64,000 nt of DNA from Nymphaea colorata (GCF_008831285.2 NC_045150.1:8630001-8694000), one strand, 5' to 3'. Numbered from the stretch's first letter, positions 36,513 to 57,024 are shown. Notes: a model not told the origin generated them from the letters alone. A program made the numbers and translations.

Positions 36513-38645
36513 AGAAAGGTGATTACCCATTTGTTCTTCCTTTTATTTCTTTAATTTTCTTCAAGTGGAACGATAACAAGGTGAGATTGATACCCATTGT
36601 ATGTGTTCTCTTTTTCGGTTTGTTGTCTGCAACTGTTGCTGTCGTTGAGCAAGTTGGAAAGAAGGAAGGCCGGAGGACTACGGCGCGCGAGGAAAGGGAA
36701 TTTTGCGATGAATTTGTATTCTTGAATATGATTGTTTAGTGATATATGTAGGATCACTTGCTTAATCAGAGCAATTTATATGGAATTTTCAGATGAATTT
36801 GTAGTTGGGAAGATAATTGTTTACTACCCTTGACATGGAGCACTGTATTGTTAAAATTAAGTTACAGAAGGTGCATGTTTTATGGTGCTGCAACTACAAC
36901 AAAAGGGCTTCTGCGTCAGTTTTTGTCGTGCTTTCATAGAGTTCATAATTTTGTGACTTGGTTCATATTTGCTCACTGCCAATGTTTGATCGAAGTCTGT
37001 TACTAGATTTAGTCATGAAAGCAGCATGTACATCACAGAAACATCCACACCCACATAAAAACTTTTAGTCAGAGCCAGGCTAGAAAAATATGTTTGCATA
37101 TGTTGAAACTAGAACTCCTATCTACAAGCCTCATTACTATAATAGCAATCATAACAATAATGATCATATTAACAATAAAAATAAGGAAAAGAAAGAAAAA
37201 GGAGAAGAGCTTGAGATGCATCCTTTCTGAAAATGCATAAGAAAGCCTATCTGAGAATTTGTCTTTAACCTTTCAAATTTTTCTTTTATGTTGACCAGGC
37301 CAAGGACTCATTACTTGAGCAAAAGATCGATACTTAAAACACTAAAATCTGATTCTAATTAACCGCCCTATCTTAATTTGCAAAAGGAATAAGGATACCT
37401 CAAATATTAGAGCCAAATAGATATGAGCGCCATTACTACTAATTTCAGAGTTAGAAGAATATTATTGTAGGGGGGTCAAACACTTGATGGGTTTGGGCAT
37501 GTGTTCGCCAACTTCTAATATAGACTCAGGTCCATGTAAAAAAGGAGACATTAGCTTCAAATCTTGAGCAGGAAAACATCACTTGATACCAAATTCATAC
37601 ATATGTGGCAGGGGCCCTAGAAATCCAAGGAAATCACATCTGGAATCCTAAAAGCAGTTGAAGACAGAAAGCATACAACTGGGATCTGAACCTTAGGCTA
37701 ACCTTAGTATGCAAGATACTGATTTACAATATTGTTGCAGAAAAGCTGCAGATTCCAAGATTTGTAAGCATATTTTTTACAGCACTGTTACATTCCGGAG
37801 TCTTTTATAAAATATAACCTTAAGCTAGTGACTACGTCTCTTGACCGCAGGAGAGAAAAAAAAAACAAACACTTGATGAGCCACTAAGATTCTTTAAGGA
37901 CGGTGCATTTCAATCATAATCATGGAAAAGTTATGGAGGGTCCCTATTCCGACATAAATTTACCAGGCTAAAAGCGTGAGGCTTAATCTGACTTGTTTTC
38001 TTTTCTGCATTAAGAATTGTCAATTCAAGAAATCTGACTGTGTTTCAAGGGGGATGTAAACCAAAGGCATTCTATGGCCAACGCAAAGAATGCCAGGTGA
38101 ACCAAAGTCGCCCTAAAGCAAAATGTTTAGTGGCTTCTTTTTAAATATGCATATTTCTATTATGAGGGCTATCCTCATCTTGACCCAGAACATATCTTCG
38201 AGAGGTCCTGGTTTTGCTTGTATCAGCTGCCAATGTTCTCATTGCCGTCTGAGGATCTCAATGCTTCAACCTATACAGTTCCAAACGGTATCAGCCAATA
38301 CCTTTGTTTCAGACAATTGAAGGGAAAAATCAAGCCATGGATTTTTTGTAGGATCAGCAGTAGTTATGCAAGTTTTCAAGAACTAAACGACAATTCCTCG
38401 TCGCACAAACAACTAATATATAAAATTCTCATCCACAGAAGTCGAATCTGAGCTTAATGTCAAGACATTGCAACGAATTCTGCGTATAGACGTTGATCTA
38501 CCATGGTGAACGATGAGTGTTGAAAACCAATCTGTTGGAGTGATTCTTATTCGCCTGATCCTGCCTTCAAGTCTAGCCGTACGTCACTTTCTTTTCCTTC
38601 TTCTTTGGTGTAGTTGGTGATGGCAGCAGTCATGGTGATGTTAGT
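36513..38645. other. Gene-free stretch
   Basis: No supported gene or clear repeat; AT-rich with short ORFs only. Confidence 0.4.
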
Positions 38646-38649
38646 CTTC

Positions 38650-39262
38650 TCAATTTAGGTCGGTGTTCTCCTTATCTTGATCCCTTATGCCGTTTTCGCC
38701 CTGCCTGTCTCTCTTCTCCTCACAATGATGCACGCGCAGATGCAGTGCGGCCGCACCGGTCAAGAACTCCACACACTGCAGGGTCGGTAGGACCTCGACA
38801 ACCCCACTCAGAGTCCTGAGCCGCAGCCCGTCCGCCATCTCCAGCCCCTGCTCCAGCCCTTCCCCCATCGTCTCCACCGCAGCGTTCTCGGCCTCAACTT
38901 CCTCCTCCTCTTTGCAGGCCAATTCAACAAACGGGTGGTCGGCGATCCTCTCTTGCAGCTTCTCGCATCTTTTCCGTGATCTCCTCTTCCATGATCGTTT
39001 TCCTTTGCAGCTCGTCCACCTGCTCCAGCTGCGCAGGCGAGAGAGAGGCCAGGCTGCTGGTGTTCACGCCCGGCAGTAGGTCGTTGCGTTGAGTCACATG
39101 CCGACCGTAGAGCAGGTAGAACGCCGTGGATGGCCACCAGCCGGCGAGCCACATAAGTGAGTTCTTGGAAGGGTGCTGGTCCATGATGGCGACGAGACTC
39201 GTCCCTATATAGCGACCGACGACGCGGTGGATGACAAGGAGAATTTGGGGTTGAGAGTATGG
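38650..39262 (-). pseudogene. Broken DOG1-like gene
   Basis: On the minus strand, upstream of the ORF that starts at 39184, a frame reads HTLNPQILLVIHRVVGRYIG, then SLMWLAGWWPSTAFYLLYG, comparable to INPSF...LWLGGCRPTQYFRLLY of the intact gene at 31 kb, then SLSPAQLEQVDELQRKTIME. At about 38960..38970 the frame shifts by one base: the original frame ends ...RRPPVC and stops, while the +1 frame continues KLQERIADHPFVELACKEEE and reaches a C-terminal ADGLRLRTLSGVVEVLPTLQ down to a stop at 38650. The N-terminal quarter is missing or scrambled. GC-rich like the intact copy. Probably inactive, unless the shift is a sequence error. Confidence 0.8.
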
Positions 39263-39299
39263 ATTTCATAGGGTCAGGGTTGCATAGGTTCTTAAGAAT

Positions 39300-39760
39300 C
39301 TATAATTGGGCCACATCCCTTGCTTTTGCTTGATATATTTCTAACATCCTTCGTGGTACCAATGATGCCCGGCTCTGATTACTATATCAGAGAAAGAAGA
39401 GAACAACAAAAGAGCTCAGAACAATTGATGTATAAAGGTTCGGTGTATAAAAACCTCTCTCTCGATCACGATGATGATCATCATGAATGAACTTTCCACT
39501 AATACCCAAAGAAGTTCCATGCCTGTTGAGGGTTTACAGGGATCTGTTGAGGATTTGAATAATTGCATTTGATGGCAAGGCTTTCTACGAACAGATTTAG
39601 CACTATCATCGTCAATAATATGTGGCCTGTTTTAATTTGGAGCTTTATTACCGTCGACCTATGTTTGGTATTTTGGTCCTTGCTTGTTTCATTACGATCC
39701 GCACATGCCTTCCGTTTTTTATCATGGTCATCGCCTATCGTCATTGACTGATGACGGTTT
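39300..39760 (-). mobile_element. Possible LTR/primer-binding-site relic
   Basis: At 39369..39390 the plus strand reads GGCTCTGATTACTATATCAG, resembling the reverse complement of the Copia-type Met-tRNA primer site (TGGTATCAGAGCC) next to an LTR end. Adjacent sequence with GTATAAAAACCTCTC is LTR-like. No internal coding region is left. Weak call. Confidence 0.25.
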
Positions 39761-39847
39761 AACAGTACCAATTCTTCATATGCAAAGAAATCAAAATCAA
39801 CAACATTCTTAATGCTCCAGGATATGGATCAGCACCCAGATATTGTG

Positions 39848-39889
39848 GGTGTGTGTGTGTTGGGAGAGAGAGAGAGAGAGAGAGAGAGG
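39848..39889. repeat. (GT)n-(GA)n microsatellite
   Basis: A GT run followed after TTGG by about 12 GA units. Confidence 0.9.
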
Positions 39890-40085
39890 TGAAGAACATA
39901 CAGTAGCCTTGCACTTAGCCAGGAACTTGCATGGTACAATTTACAAAGGAAAAAGAAAGAAAGATCACACATACATAGAGTTCACTTCTTGTCTAAGTCT
40001 CTTATGAACAACCTTCAGTATAAGGCGGCCACTTAACCCCATTTCAGATCATCCGTACTCAATTCATTTCGGTAAAAAAGAAAAA

Positions 40086-40145
40086 GAGAGAAAGAGAGAG
40101 AAGAAGAAAAAGAAGAAGAAGAAGAAGAAGAAGAAGAAGAAGAAA
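40086..40145. repeat. (GA)n/(GAA)n purine tract
   Basis: GA-rich start, then about 13 uninterrupted GAA units at 40106..40144. Lies just downstream of the RLK stop codon, probably in or near its 3' UTR. Confidence 0.9.
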
Positions 40146-40319
40146 TCATGGTCAAGTTTGCTGTGATAGTGAATGAAGGACTGATGTAAACATTTTCTCC
40201 AAAAAAGAAAAAAAAAACGGTAAGATGCTAATGAATAAGAGAAACATGTACAAAAGGCAGAATAAAATCTCAGAAGACGTGATTCATGAACAAGCCTAAG
40301 CAACCCAACATTAACTTGC

Positions 40320-46949
<6,630 letters not shown>

Positions 46950-47790
46950 CTTCTAATGAGGTAAATTTCACTAACTGCTCAGCTTTCTGGAATTTTCAAT
47001 TTGCCAAGCTCTCATAATTGAAGGCCTCCTGATTTAACACCGGCTCAGATGCCGAAAACACATCGTCACCTTGAGCTGCACGAGTCAAAATTAACCGGAA
47101 AGTCAGATAGTTGATAGTTCCCTGAATTCAAATTTCAAAATGTTCTATATTTCATAAAATAGGAGATCCCCTGATTCTTTCTGTCTAACCGGCATTTTAC
47201 CTTTCCAGACCAGGTTTTGAAGCTCAGCAAGTCAGAAATGTAACTCAATAGAGGAAAGGATGATCTTCAGCTATACAGAAATTTGGCCTTGTACTTCCCG
47301 TAACGAACTAGATTGTATGCTGCAAATAAACAAATGAAATAGCCAGTGAGAAAGCGGAGGGCTAAAAAAAAAATCCCAAAACTTCAGGTTGATTCATCAT
47401 TAACATCATCGGTTAAATTAAGAAAGAAATTCTATTCTCCGTGGTTGATCACGTGACTGCGATCTCATGGACTAAGGGATTGAGCGGTCCTCTGTTAATC
47501 AGAAACCAAGTTCCACAATAAAGGATACATTCGAAATGGGTTTTGATTGTTTTCAAATAAATCCTACTCGATAAGTTCTTCAATTTTCTGGGTTAAACCT
47601 GGGAAGACAGATAAAACTCTTAGAAGGACTAAATGTTTTATTAACAGAAAAGTTAGATGAAAATAAAAAAATCGTCCGCCCTTGTACAGAAAGCGAAGAA
47701 CAAACAAGAGGAAAAGAGCGAGATTCCGCTTGCAAGTAATTCTCTTAAAATGTAGTGTGAAACTGAGAGGATAAGGTAAGGAAATAACGG

Positions 47791-47822
<32 letters not shown>

Positions 47823-48880
47823 CTGAACCGAAAAATGTATGACAAAAGATAAAATTTTGCTAAGACGGGAGATATCTTTGTAAGCGAACACGAATTAGAA
47901 AAAAGAACGAAGAAGAAGGAAATGAACCACCAAATTTCAAATGGTGCAAACCGCAATCGGTAAAAACAAATAACAATCGGAACATGGCCGTGCTTCTATA
48001 GCACTCTGTCCGAAAGCAGTGAAAAGGAAATGTAATTGGCAGGAGGGAAAAAAATAAAGTTGAGACCGTACAGGAAATTTTATATATAAACTTGAAATGA
48101 AGTTAAGAATTAACCAAAAATGAAGCAGAAACCAGGAAGCTTAAACATCATCTCGAAATTAAGTTAATTTAAGGAAAAGTGAATCAGAAATCAGGAAGGC
48201 ATCTAGGATATAATTCCGAAAAGCACGAACCACATAAACGAAATGGAGCAAAGCAGCTCCTGAAATAATTCAGAAACGATGGAGAAAGTACTCTCCATGC
48301 ATGGTAAGAGTAATTGAACGGATCAAGCAAATAAAAAAAGATGTATATTCTTTCTCATACATAACTACTACGACCATAATTCCCACAAAAAAATCAAAAA
48401 AAGGAAGTTCACGGCGACAATCAATAGCTTCCATCAAAACCAAAACCAGAAACACGGAGATCGAGCAACCAAGTGCCGAAAAACGCAGAAAATTCGACTC
48501 CGCCTATAGATCAAAGCAAGAAGGAACCGCCGACGATGATCACCACGATCAAACCCAATCAACCCAAACTCAAAGAAATCGGAGCATATCCTTCTCACTT
48601 CCTTTCCTTCAGAAAAGCGAAAAAGGCTGCAAGCGCGACGATGACCTCCACGACGACGAACCAATAACGATCATGACCATGATCGAAGATAAGGCAGAGA
48701 ACGATGAACAAGCTTTGGAGGGAACAAGTTCTTACCGAAGCGGAATTGCTATCCAGAAGCGAAGAACGGAAAAATTGTGAGCAAGAAAGAAAGGCAGGGA
48801 GACAGTCAGACAGAGATAGACGACCTCTCGAGGTGGGTCCAGCGGGTGAGAGAGAGAGAGAGAGAGGGCTCCGTTAGAAG
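46950..48880 (-). promoter_or_regulatory. Probable multi-exon 5' UTR and promoter of the RLK gene
   Basis: Inferred minus-strand UTR exons: one ending at 48736 (CTTCG|GTAAGAAC), 47319..47201 (TTTGCAG|CATACAATC to GGAAAG|GTAAAATG), and 47075 running into the first coding exon (GTGCAG|CTCAAGG). The last contains two short uORFs (9 and 14 codons) before the main ATG at 46949. (GA)n/(CT)n tracts at 47794..47819, 48847..48867 and 48944..48960 lie in the intron and near the presumed transcription start. The 159-codon plus-strand ORF at 48301 has no family features and is probably fortuitous. Confidence 0.4.
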
Positions 48881-51750
48881 GAGGCGGTGGAGGAAGTAGG
48901 AAGGAAGTTGCGCAATGGAATTGACTCAGGCACCGGAGCCCCCTCTCTCTCTCTCTCTCAGAGAGTACCCCGTCGCCATCTCTTCTTCATTATATTATTA
49001 TTGTATCACCATTGGCGTCCTGTAGGCGAATTGTCAAAAGTTCAATGCCGATCTTTTGCGAATTCCTCGGAGCTTCCTAATTCAAAAAATCGGGCGTGCT
49101 CTTGGTGGCGGACTGGCGGGTGGGAAGAGTGGGGACGGCGGGCAAAAGCGTCGCCTTAGCTTAGCTCATTTAGCTAATGCGCTGGCTTCCCTTTCCCCTT
49201 TGCTTACGCGCAACTTCGTCCCTTGCTTATTAGACAAAATTTCAATTAGAGTCCTAACCTTTATGCATTATGCTGTAACGGCTACAGCTTTTCTGAAATT
49301 CACCTTCGAGGGCTACAATTTTTAAACAACAAAATTTCTATTTAGTTATATGCCGGTGCCGTCGGAATTAATTTTTTTTCCCGAATTCAATTGACGGAGA
49401 AAACGATATGCTTACAGAATTTATTTAAGCTGCCACTACTTAAAATTTCTTGTTTCATGGTTTGAGATTGACCAAACTTCGCGAATCATTATTTGTTTTC
49501 TTACCATTTTTTTAGGAAATACTCAGCTAGAGAAAAGTAAGTTGATGAATTTTCAACTTGGAAGGCCAATACAAAAAATTACAAACTTTGAAAAATGAGA
49601 CCCCAGATCCAATCATCGTCAACAAACGAAACAGGTTGTATGTTATGGCCTCCTAATAAAAGAACATGTATTATGAACTCATTTGCCTTCTAAGCACCAT
49701 GTGTTATGAACAAGAAATGATCAAAAAGGTGCTTCACGTTAAATGGAAAAAAAGTGCTTCTAATTAAATGGAAGAATCTCCAGTGAAACCCCAAAAATTC
49801 CCATATAATATAAAGAAAATACGCATCTAATAAAATAAGTGAACATGTCTTCGCATGTTAAAGACATAACATGGGAAATGTAAAAGGATATCTAACTTTT
49901 GGGCTCTTTATGATTATGTTTAAAATGTTGTATTGGAGTTGAAAATTCTCCACTATTCATGACAAATCACCATTAAAGTATTTGAAAATGCTGGAAACCA
50001 TTCAAAAAGTCTTTCTTAATTAAAAAGTTTCCTTTAATTAAGCTGACTTAGCATTAACGTTAAATAAATAAAGTTTTTTTTTTCTTGAAAAAAAAAATTG
50101 AATAGACACTCTGCTTAGGCAGATCCTACGAGACTTGAAGTCTCTCTCTTATCCGATACCGGTCCGTGCTCATCCGCCAATACACTATATTGGTTAGTAA
50201 ACTGATACGGTGCTGATACCGATACTGGTAACACTTTTCCCACAGGTTTGGATCGGTAAGGACAGTTTAATATATTGAATTAAATTTGGACAAATGAAGA
50301 TAGAACCCCATATTGTTTGGTTTTTGTTTTGTTTTTGTTTGTCTTCACTTGAGTCCGAGTCCGATTTTGGTTAGGTGAACATGGATTGTAATTAAAATGT
50401 GGTGATAGCCATGTTCGATCTAAATCTGATATATTTACATTTCTAGAATGGTGCACATAACGCTTTCAGTCATTAAAAATAAGGTGCAACGTAACTTCAC
50501 AAAAACAAAAAATAAAAATAAAAACAAAGTTGGCAAACCCATGACTCGGATTGGCGAAAGACTGAGTCGTCGGGTTAGAGAGTTGACTCGGCGACTTCGC
50601 TGAGTTTGGTCATAAATTTTATAGTGCATTTTTTCTATAAATAGATAAAGAGGGGAAGTCTATCAGGTTCTTCGACTAAAAATAAATAACAGTAATATGA
50701 GTGTCTCTGCATAAAGCTGACTCGGTGAACCCTAACTAGTGACTCGATAAATAGTTGATCCTAACCGACTCTGGCGACTTGCGACTCAGATTAGTGAGTT
50801 TCCCAACTATGAAAGTAAAAAGGCCTGATGTCTCACCTTCTAACTAGAGATGAGAATGCTCGGGATTCAAGTTGAATCTAAATTCAACTTAATTGGATTT
50901 TATTCGACTTAATTAGATTTTATGTAATCAGATTCATATTTGTACTTAGTGATCAAATTGAAACCTTATTTTTTGAGACTGGTTTTGAACCCAACCTAGC
51001 ATAGCAACCCAAGTTTATCCATGTCGGGTCGAATCTTTATCAGATCTCAGCCAGATATCAAACTCAAATTTCGATGTAATCGCGGATTTAATTAAATATA
51101 TCCGATTTGTTGGCATCCTTACACACACATGGCTCCATTAATTGAAGGCTGTTAAGAATTTGTCAAGCCCAGGAACTTTCTCTAGCGCCGGCTCTTGCAG
51201 ACACAGGATTGGACTGAGCCCGTCTAATAACAAGCAAGAAGATCATAATTAATCCTTACGAAAGCCAATTTGAGTTCTTTCTTTCTTTCGTTTGGTCATA
51301 AGTGCTTATAGATTTCCTTGCTGCTTCTACGATTGTTCATTCTTCAAAGAAGAAACGTCTTCAAATTTTGTTTCCCAAGAGGAAAAAAAATAAAATTTAC
51401 AATTTTCAAATTATAAACATATGTAACAAAATAATAATTGTTACAACTATTTGATATATACCATTTTAAATTGTGTAATCTTGGGACTTTTTTAAATAGT
51501 GAACTAGTTTTGGTTAGTTTTCTTACAATCAAGAATCGTATAGTTTGTGATACTTAGTACTTCCTCATCATGAAAATAATTACAAATATATATATATATA
51601 TATATATAAAGAAATTGTATAGCAGATAATCCACGTGAAAGACAAAGGAAGTGGGGCTAACCACCAAGCTCCCCAAGTCCTTCTTTAAAGAAATATTTGT
51701 GTAATGCCGTTTCTCTTACGCCACACTTGAGTTATGTGGTTCATTAGTTG
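48881..51750. other. Gene-free stretch
   Basis: Upstream side of the RLK gene, then AT-rich DNA. A decayed MITE-like unit may span 50848 (AGAGATGAGAATGCTCGG) to 51120 (TTGGCATCCTTAC). No gene recognised. Confidence 0.4.
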
Positions 51751-51753
51751 ATC

Positions 51754-52066
51754 AAGGTTGTGTTTGTTTACTACGAATCTAAGATCCTTGATGGTATGAG
51801 ATTACTAAAATGGTGTGTTTGATAGCCTTGGGTCTTAAATCCGAGATTGATTTAAAATCATTTTTTATGTGAGACTTACATTATAAACAAACACCAGATT
51901 CTATTACTATGTGAAAAAGAGGATTTGATATCCTCAGTTTATAGCCAAAGCCTCATATTTGAGGACGAACAGGAGGGAGTCTGACCTTAAGTTCGCGGAT
52001 TTGAGATTCTCGATGACATCATATCTCCTTGGACCTCAGATGTGAGATTATCAAACACCCTTTAAA
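51754..52066. mobile_element. MITE-like element of the AAGG-TGTGTTTG group
   Basis: Left end AAGGTTGTGTTTGTTTAC, right end GATTATCAAACACCCTTT: imperfect inverted repeats about 310 bp apart. Related ends occur near 8505, 21880/22450 and 27843/28090. The target duplication could not be settled. Confidence 0.5.
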
Positions 52067-55000
52067 GATCTCAACCAATGGACTTAAGATCGGACCTCCC
52101 TCCACCTGAACTTATAGATTTGAGGTCGATGCCATATATTAAAATCTCCTGTTTGCTTCAACTGGGGATCTTATTCAAGGAAACAAAATCTGATCAATCA
52201 TTTGTATGTAAATCTGGTTTAACCTTTTCTAATCAAATCCGGCAAAAACCCGCTTTCAACACTTTCAAACTCTATCACATGTAAAGACTCGGATCCAATC
52301 TTGCATTTGTGGCATCCAAATCTAATTTTGAGTTCAATTAGGTAATAACGGAACATAAAAATATTTTTGAACCTTGAACCTTTTACAAAAGCAAGCACAA
52401 GTTTTGATGGTATAACAAAAACAAACTTGAGTAAACTTTAAACCAATTTCTTATTTAAATACTTGGAACTAGGATCCCCCACCTAACCCAATATTTCTTT
52501 CTTTCGAAGTAAAAAATAAATAAAGAAAGAAAATTTAAACTTTTTTCCCGTCTACCAACCAACGCCAGATTCAGCAATCACTTTATTAAGTCATGAACCA
52601 AGAAAAAAAAGTTCGTTGGCGTAGGCGTTTGCGTGAGGGTGGGGAAGGAAAAGTTCTCTCTCATTCAGCGGCGTTTTCTCGTTGGACTATCTATCAATCA
52701 GACATATTGTCCTGTTGTCGACTGTGATCACGAGTACGATCCATTTAAAACGGTAACCGTTCCAAATCAGATCGGCGATTAATCGGCCAGGTCGACGGGA
52801 GTATCACGCGCGAAATGCAAAGACGCGTAGAAAGTTGGCGACCAAGAGGGGCAGACGGCGGCCATTGTGGAAAAATGTCAAAACTGCCCCTTAGCGGCGG
52901 GAGGCCGCCCAATGTTTGTGAATTCAAGGGCATTTTCGTCTCGACGGCCGAAATACCTCTTGGACGGGGTCTTCCTCCAACGGCGTAAGCCATGGGACAC
53001 GTCTCTACGAAACCATGAAGAGATTTTTTGAAAGGACCTGATTTGTTGACTATATTCCAAGTTCGTGCTTTAACTTTATATTTTTTCAGGTTCATTCATC
53101 TTTTTTTTTCTTTTGTAAGGAGAGGTACCTCAAACTACTCCTTTTCTCTATTTTCAAAGAGACTACCTTGAGACCTGAGTAAGGAGTGTCACACCCATTA
53201 ACTAATTGTTGTGTATTCATTGTTTGCAGTTTAGAAAAATAATACATATAAAAATCGAAGTAACTGTTATTCACGGCCTTTCAAGACACTTCATTCTTAC
53301 TTACGAAATGAAAGACGGGTTCATCCTTAGTGTTGTATGTCATTGAAGTGGACTAACAACAATTGTGAAAGTGTGAAAGTGACTATAGAGAAAAGAAAAC
53401 ACTTAGCTCCGACGCGAAGAAGATTTTAGATGTAAATGGTAAGGAAAGAATCAACGGTTTGGGGAATAAACTATACAATAACTTGTATAAAACTAACTAT
53501 GTGGATCTTATTTCTACTCTTGAAGATTAATTAACATAAAAAATCACATTTTCAGATGCGTATGTAAGATTCTATTAGGAACTTGAAACTAACGAATCAC
53601 ATTTTTCACCTTATAAAATCTAAAATACATGTGATTTTTTCTTTTATTTCATCTTTTTAGGTTTTGGAGTATGATCGAAATCACGTCTATGTCGCTACTT
53701 TCTTCAACAAGTTCCTATAAAGTACGCTAGATATTCACTAGGTAGGTATTATTATGCATCCAAAGATTAAAGTTGTCTTTTCGACTAACTGATTTAGTTT
53801 AAACTCCATTGCTTATGTGCATGAATGGCAATAGGCCCAAGGAAAAGTGTGCGTAACCATTCAAAAACATGAAGACGGATTTAGAAAATTGGAAAAAGAA
53901 AGGCTGAATCCAGAAAATAGCTAATATGACAGTGACTAAAGCGCGAAATCCCCAAAGAATACAAAGCAAGGGCGTGCACATGAAAAGACAAAGTTTTGCT
54001 AAAGAAATAATCTCGTTGGCAACGTCAAACTGCCTCATTCTCCATGGAGATGTGAAAAATTTATTATTGTTTTGTCTGAAACTCGGCTATCTTGGCCAAG
54101 TAGCAATGCATTATAATTTATTTAATAAAGTTAAGCTTTCGTCTTTATCTGTTTTCACATACTAGTTTTCTTATATTACCATATAAAACCATGAATTAGG
54201 ACAACTAACCAATAATAGCCTCTTTTTACAATTTCCACAATATTCCTTACAATTTTATATATGAAATTTAATTTTTAAAATGAGGCATTACAATTTACCC
54301 CTTAAGGCAAATGTATCTATGTGTATAGACTGCATGTCCAAGTATCAAATCATGTTTGGTACTACTATAATGACCTGACTAGCTTTAGTTTTAACAAAAA
54401 AGGTCAAGTACCAGGGCAACCAGCCACTTTAACGATCTCTTTTATAAGTTTTTTAAGATTTTCACAATATTCAACATTTTTACTTACAACTATATATATA
54501 TATATATCTATATTTGCAACTACGTCAAGTGGAAAGAGTAAAACTGAAACCACTCAATCAATGTCGCAAGCATCCCAACTTGAACCGTAACCCAATCCTT
54601 AAGATCTTGGCCACATCTGGTTATTTTTATTTCATTTAAGCAACTAATGAATATGTTAAAAATATTCAATAAAACAATAGTTGCTTATTTTTCCAAGTAT
54701 TGGTAGCATCGTTTTACTTTGCAGCTCAGCCGAACTAATTGAAGATCCTGAAAAGGAAATAGTAAACGGGATATTGAAATATTATGAATATCCAAATTCG
54801 ATGGCATGTACAACAGTTTTAAGTTGTATGAAAGCTGAATCTGTGTACCCAAGTGCGAAACGGACAAAGTAAATGATGTGGACCTTGCGGCTATCAGCTA
54901 TATCCAATTCAAATGTGCTTCAGTTATACATACCGATGCTAATTGATCGGACTCGAATCAGGTGTACCCTCAATTGTATTGACATATTCAAATTCGGATT

Positions 55001-56310
55001 CCATTACGAATAAAGAAAAGTCATATCTAAATTTGAATCCAAAATCCAATCTGATCAAATATTTACATATATCCGAATTCGTGTCCGATCGGATGTCATT
55101 TCCGAAATCTGAATCTCATTCTTAGTTGAATATTATTTTGTTTTTCATATCCAATTATTTCAAGACGAATCCATGAGATATCCACTTCAAATAGATGTAT
55201 TAACCAACCTAATTATATAGGACTAAGTGTACAGGAAAATAGTGGAAGAAGATGTCTTCGTCGTGGAATTAAAAGGCATATTAAGTCAGCATTAAATGTC
55301 CTCGACGATTAAGCTATCAAGTCATAGATCCTTATCCCACCAGTCATCAATGTTCCTCATCAGAACGCAATTTCGACTTGTTAAAAAGGTGTCAACTAAG
55401 GCTGCCATTGAATTATTCCAAGAATTAATGCAAGAGGGTCAGGACGCGGAAAACATAAGCACTTAGTTAGGGAGAGCAAACTGAAGCAAAAAAAAGAGCA
55501 GCAAATTGAAACTAGCATGTAGTAATAGACTATGTAGATAGAAATCATGTCTTATTTTGCATGTTCGGATTTTTCAATAATACATCACATGAAAAATTTA
55601 GATTAAAAAGATTAAAAGAAGGGCTTTCTACAAATAGAAAGGTCATCTTTATTATCAGCAAAAATTTTCAATTCCATAGTGATCTGACTGCCCAGTTTTT
55701 TAGATTTTTTAAGGGTTGTTTGGTAACAGTAACACTTCATTAGTGTTCTATGAATCTGTTTCTAAAGCAAGGATTGTCGGCTCTATAGATCTTTGGTTAA
55801 GACAAGGAGCTTTAATCTTTTTTGGTGGTTTAAGAGAGCACTTGCATGGACCATTGAGTTTGCATCGTCTGTAAAAGGTGAATTTTGGTCAAGTGATGTT
55901 ATTTTCTGGTTTGGTGTAGTAGCAGAGCTACGTGTGGGCTGGTGTCGGCCGCTACGCATGCCATCCAACATAAGTCCTTGGATCAGTTGGTTGCTATGAG
56001 TTCGAATAACTCTAAATAAAAGAGTTGGATGCAGCGATCTATTGGCACCACTATGTTTGTCTAGAAAATGTTCCTTCCATAAGAAGCAGTTTAGGGAGAA
56101 TGGTTATATAATGATAATTTCTCCTTTGAAGTTATTTCTTTGCTATGAGCAGTCAGATTGCTGCAGCCTAGCGTTAACATGCTGTGTTTGGGCTTGACAC
56201 TTTGTTTGAGTTGTTCCTAGTTTTGTTTGTTTTGAGCATTCTTTGGTTCTGTAACCTTTTCTAATATACAATAAATAAAAAGAAAACTTTTGCAGCCTAC
56301 TTTCATGTGA
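52067..56310. other. Gene-free stretch with a GC-rich island
   Basis: 52740..53000 is GC- and CpG-rich compared with its surroundings, with only short ORFs on either strand. A possible decayed element lies at about 54920..55130. (TA)n at 54491..54508. No gene recognised. Confidence 0.4.
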
Positions 56311-56318
56311 GTAGGAGG

Positions 56319-56731
56319 TAGGGGTGAACAACAAGTCGAGTCGACTCGTTAAAGCTCGGCTTGTGAATAAGTTCAAGCCAAGTCATTTGCTTAACGAGTC
56401 GAGCTCGAGTTCATGAGTCGGTTCGTTCAAATAATCGAGTCGAGTTTGAGTTCATTGAACTTGAACTGTTAAAGCTCGACTTGGCTTGAAAATGATGTGT
56501 AGCGATTTTTTTAAATATCCAACTTGTTTTTTAAATTAAAAAACCAGTATATTGACGTTAATTAATTATGTAAGTTTTTTCAAAAGCTCATTCAAGTTGG
56601 TTGAGTCTTAATCGAGTCGAGCTCGTTCTCAACACGCAACTGTCGAGTCAAGCTTGAGCTCGAGGTTTCATTAGTCGATCCGAGCTGAAGCTGGTTGAAC
56701 TCAGGTTCGACTCGACTCGTGTTCACCTATA
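56319..56731. mobile_element. hAT-type MITE, GAGTCGAG-rich family, copy 2
   Basis: 413 bp. Starts TAGGGGTGAACAACAAGTCG and ends CTCGTGTTCACCTATA (inverted repeats). Flanks GTAGGAGG (56311..56318) and GTAGAAGG (56732..56739) form an 8-bp target duplication with one mismatch. Subterminal GAGTCGAG/GAGCTCGAG words resemble copy 1, but the terminal bases differ (GGTGAACA instead of GCTGCACA). Confidence 0.8.
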
Positions 56732-57024
56732 GTAGAAGGTTAGCAGTCACCAGCAAAAAAAAAAAGAAAAAAAAAAAAGTAAAACTCTTATGCCTCTGGG
56801 GTCATGAGTTGCATTAGCATCAACAATGGTAGCGGTGCACCCTTCAACTTAGGTATGATGCTCTATCATTTGAGGTGCATATGTATATTGACATACAATT
56901 TGAACTAGAGACTTGCCTTATCACATGACCTTACCCGACCAGCTTCACTATATTACTTTACTTGAGACAGCTCTTGCAGCCTATATGTAATGAAAAAAGA
57001 AAAAAGAAAAAAGAAAAAGAAAAA

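Noticed and set aside
48301..48780. 159-codon plus-strand ORF, rich in Lys/Asp
   Set aside because: Overlaps the probable 5' UTR intron and exon of the minus-strand RLK, has no family feature and is low in complexity.
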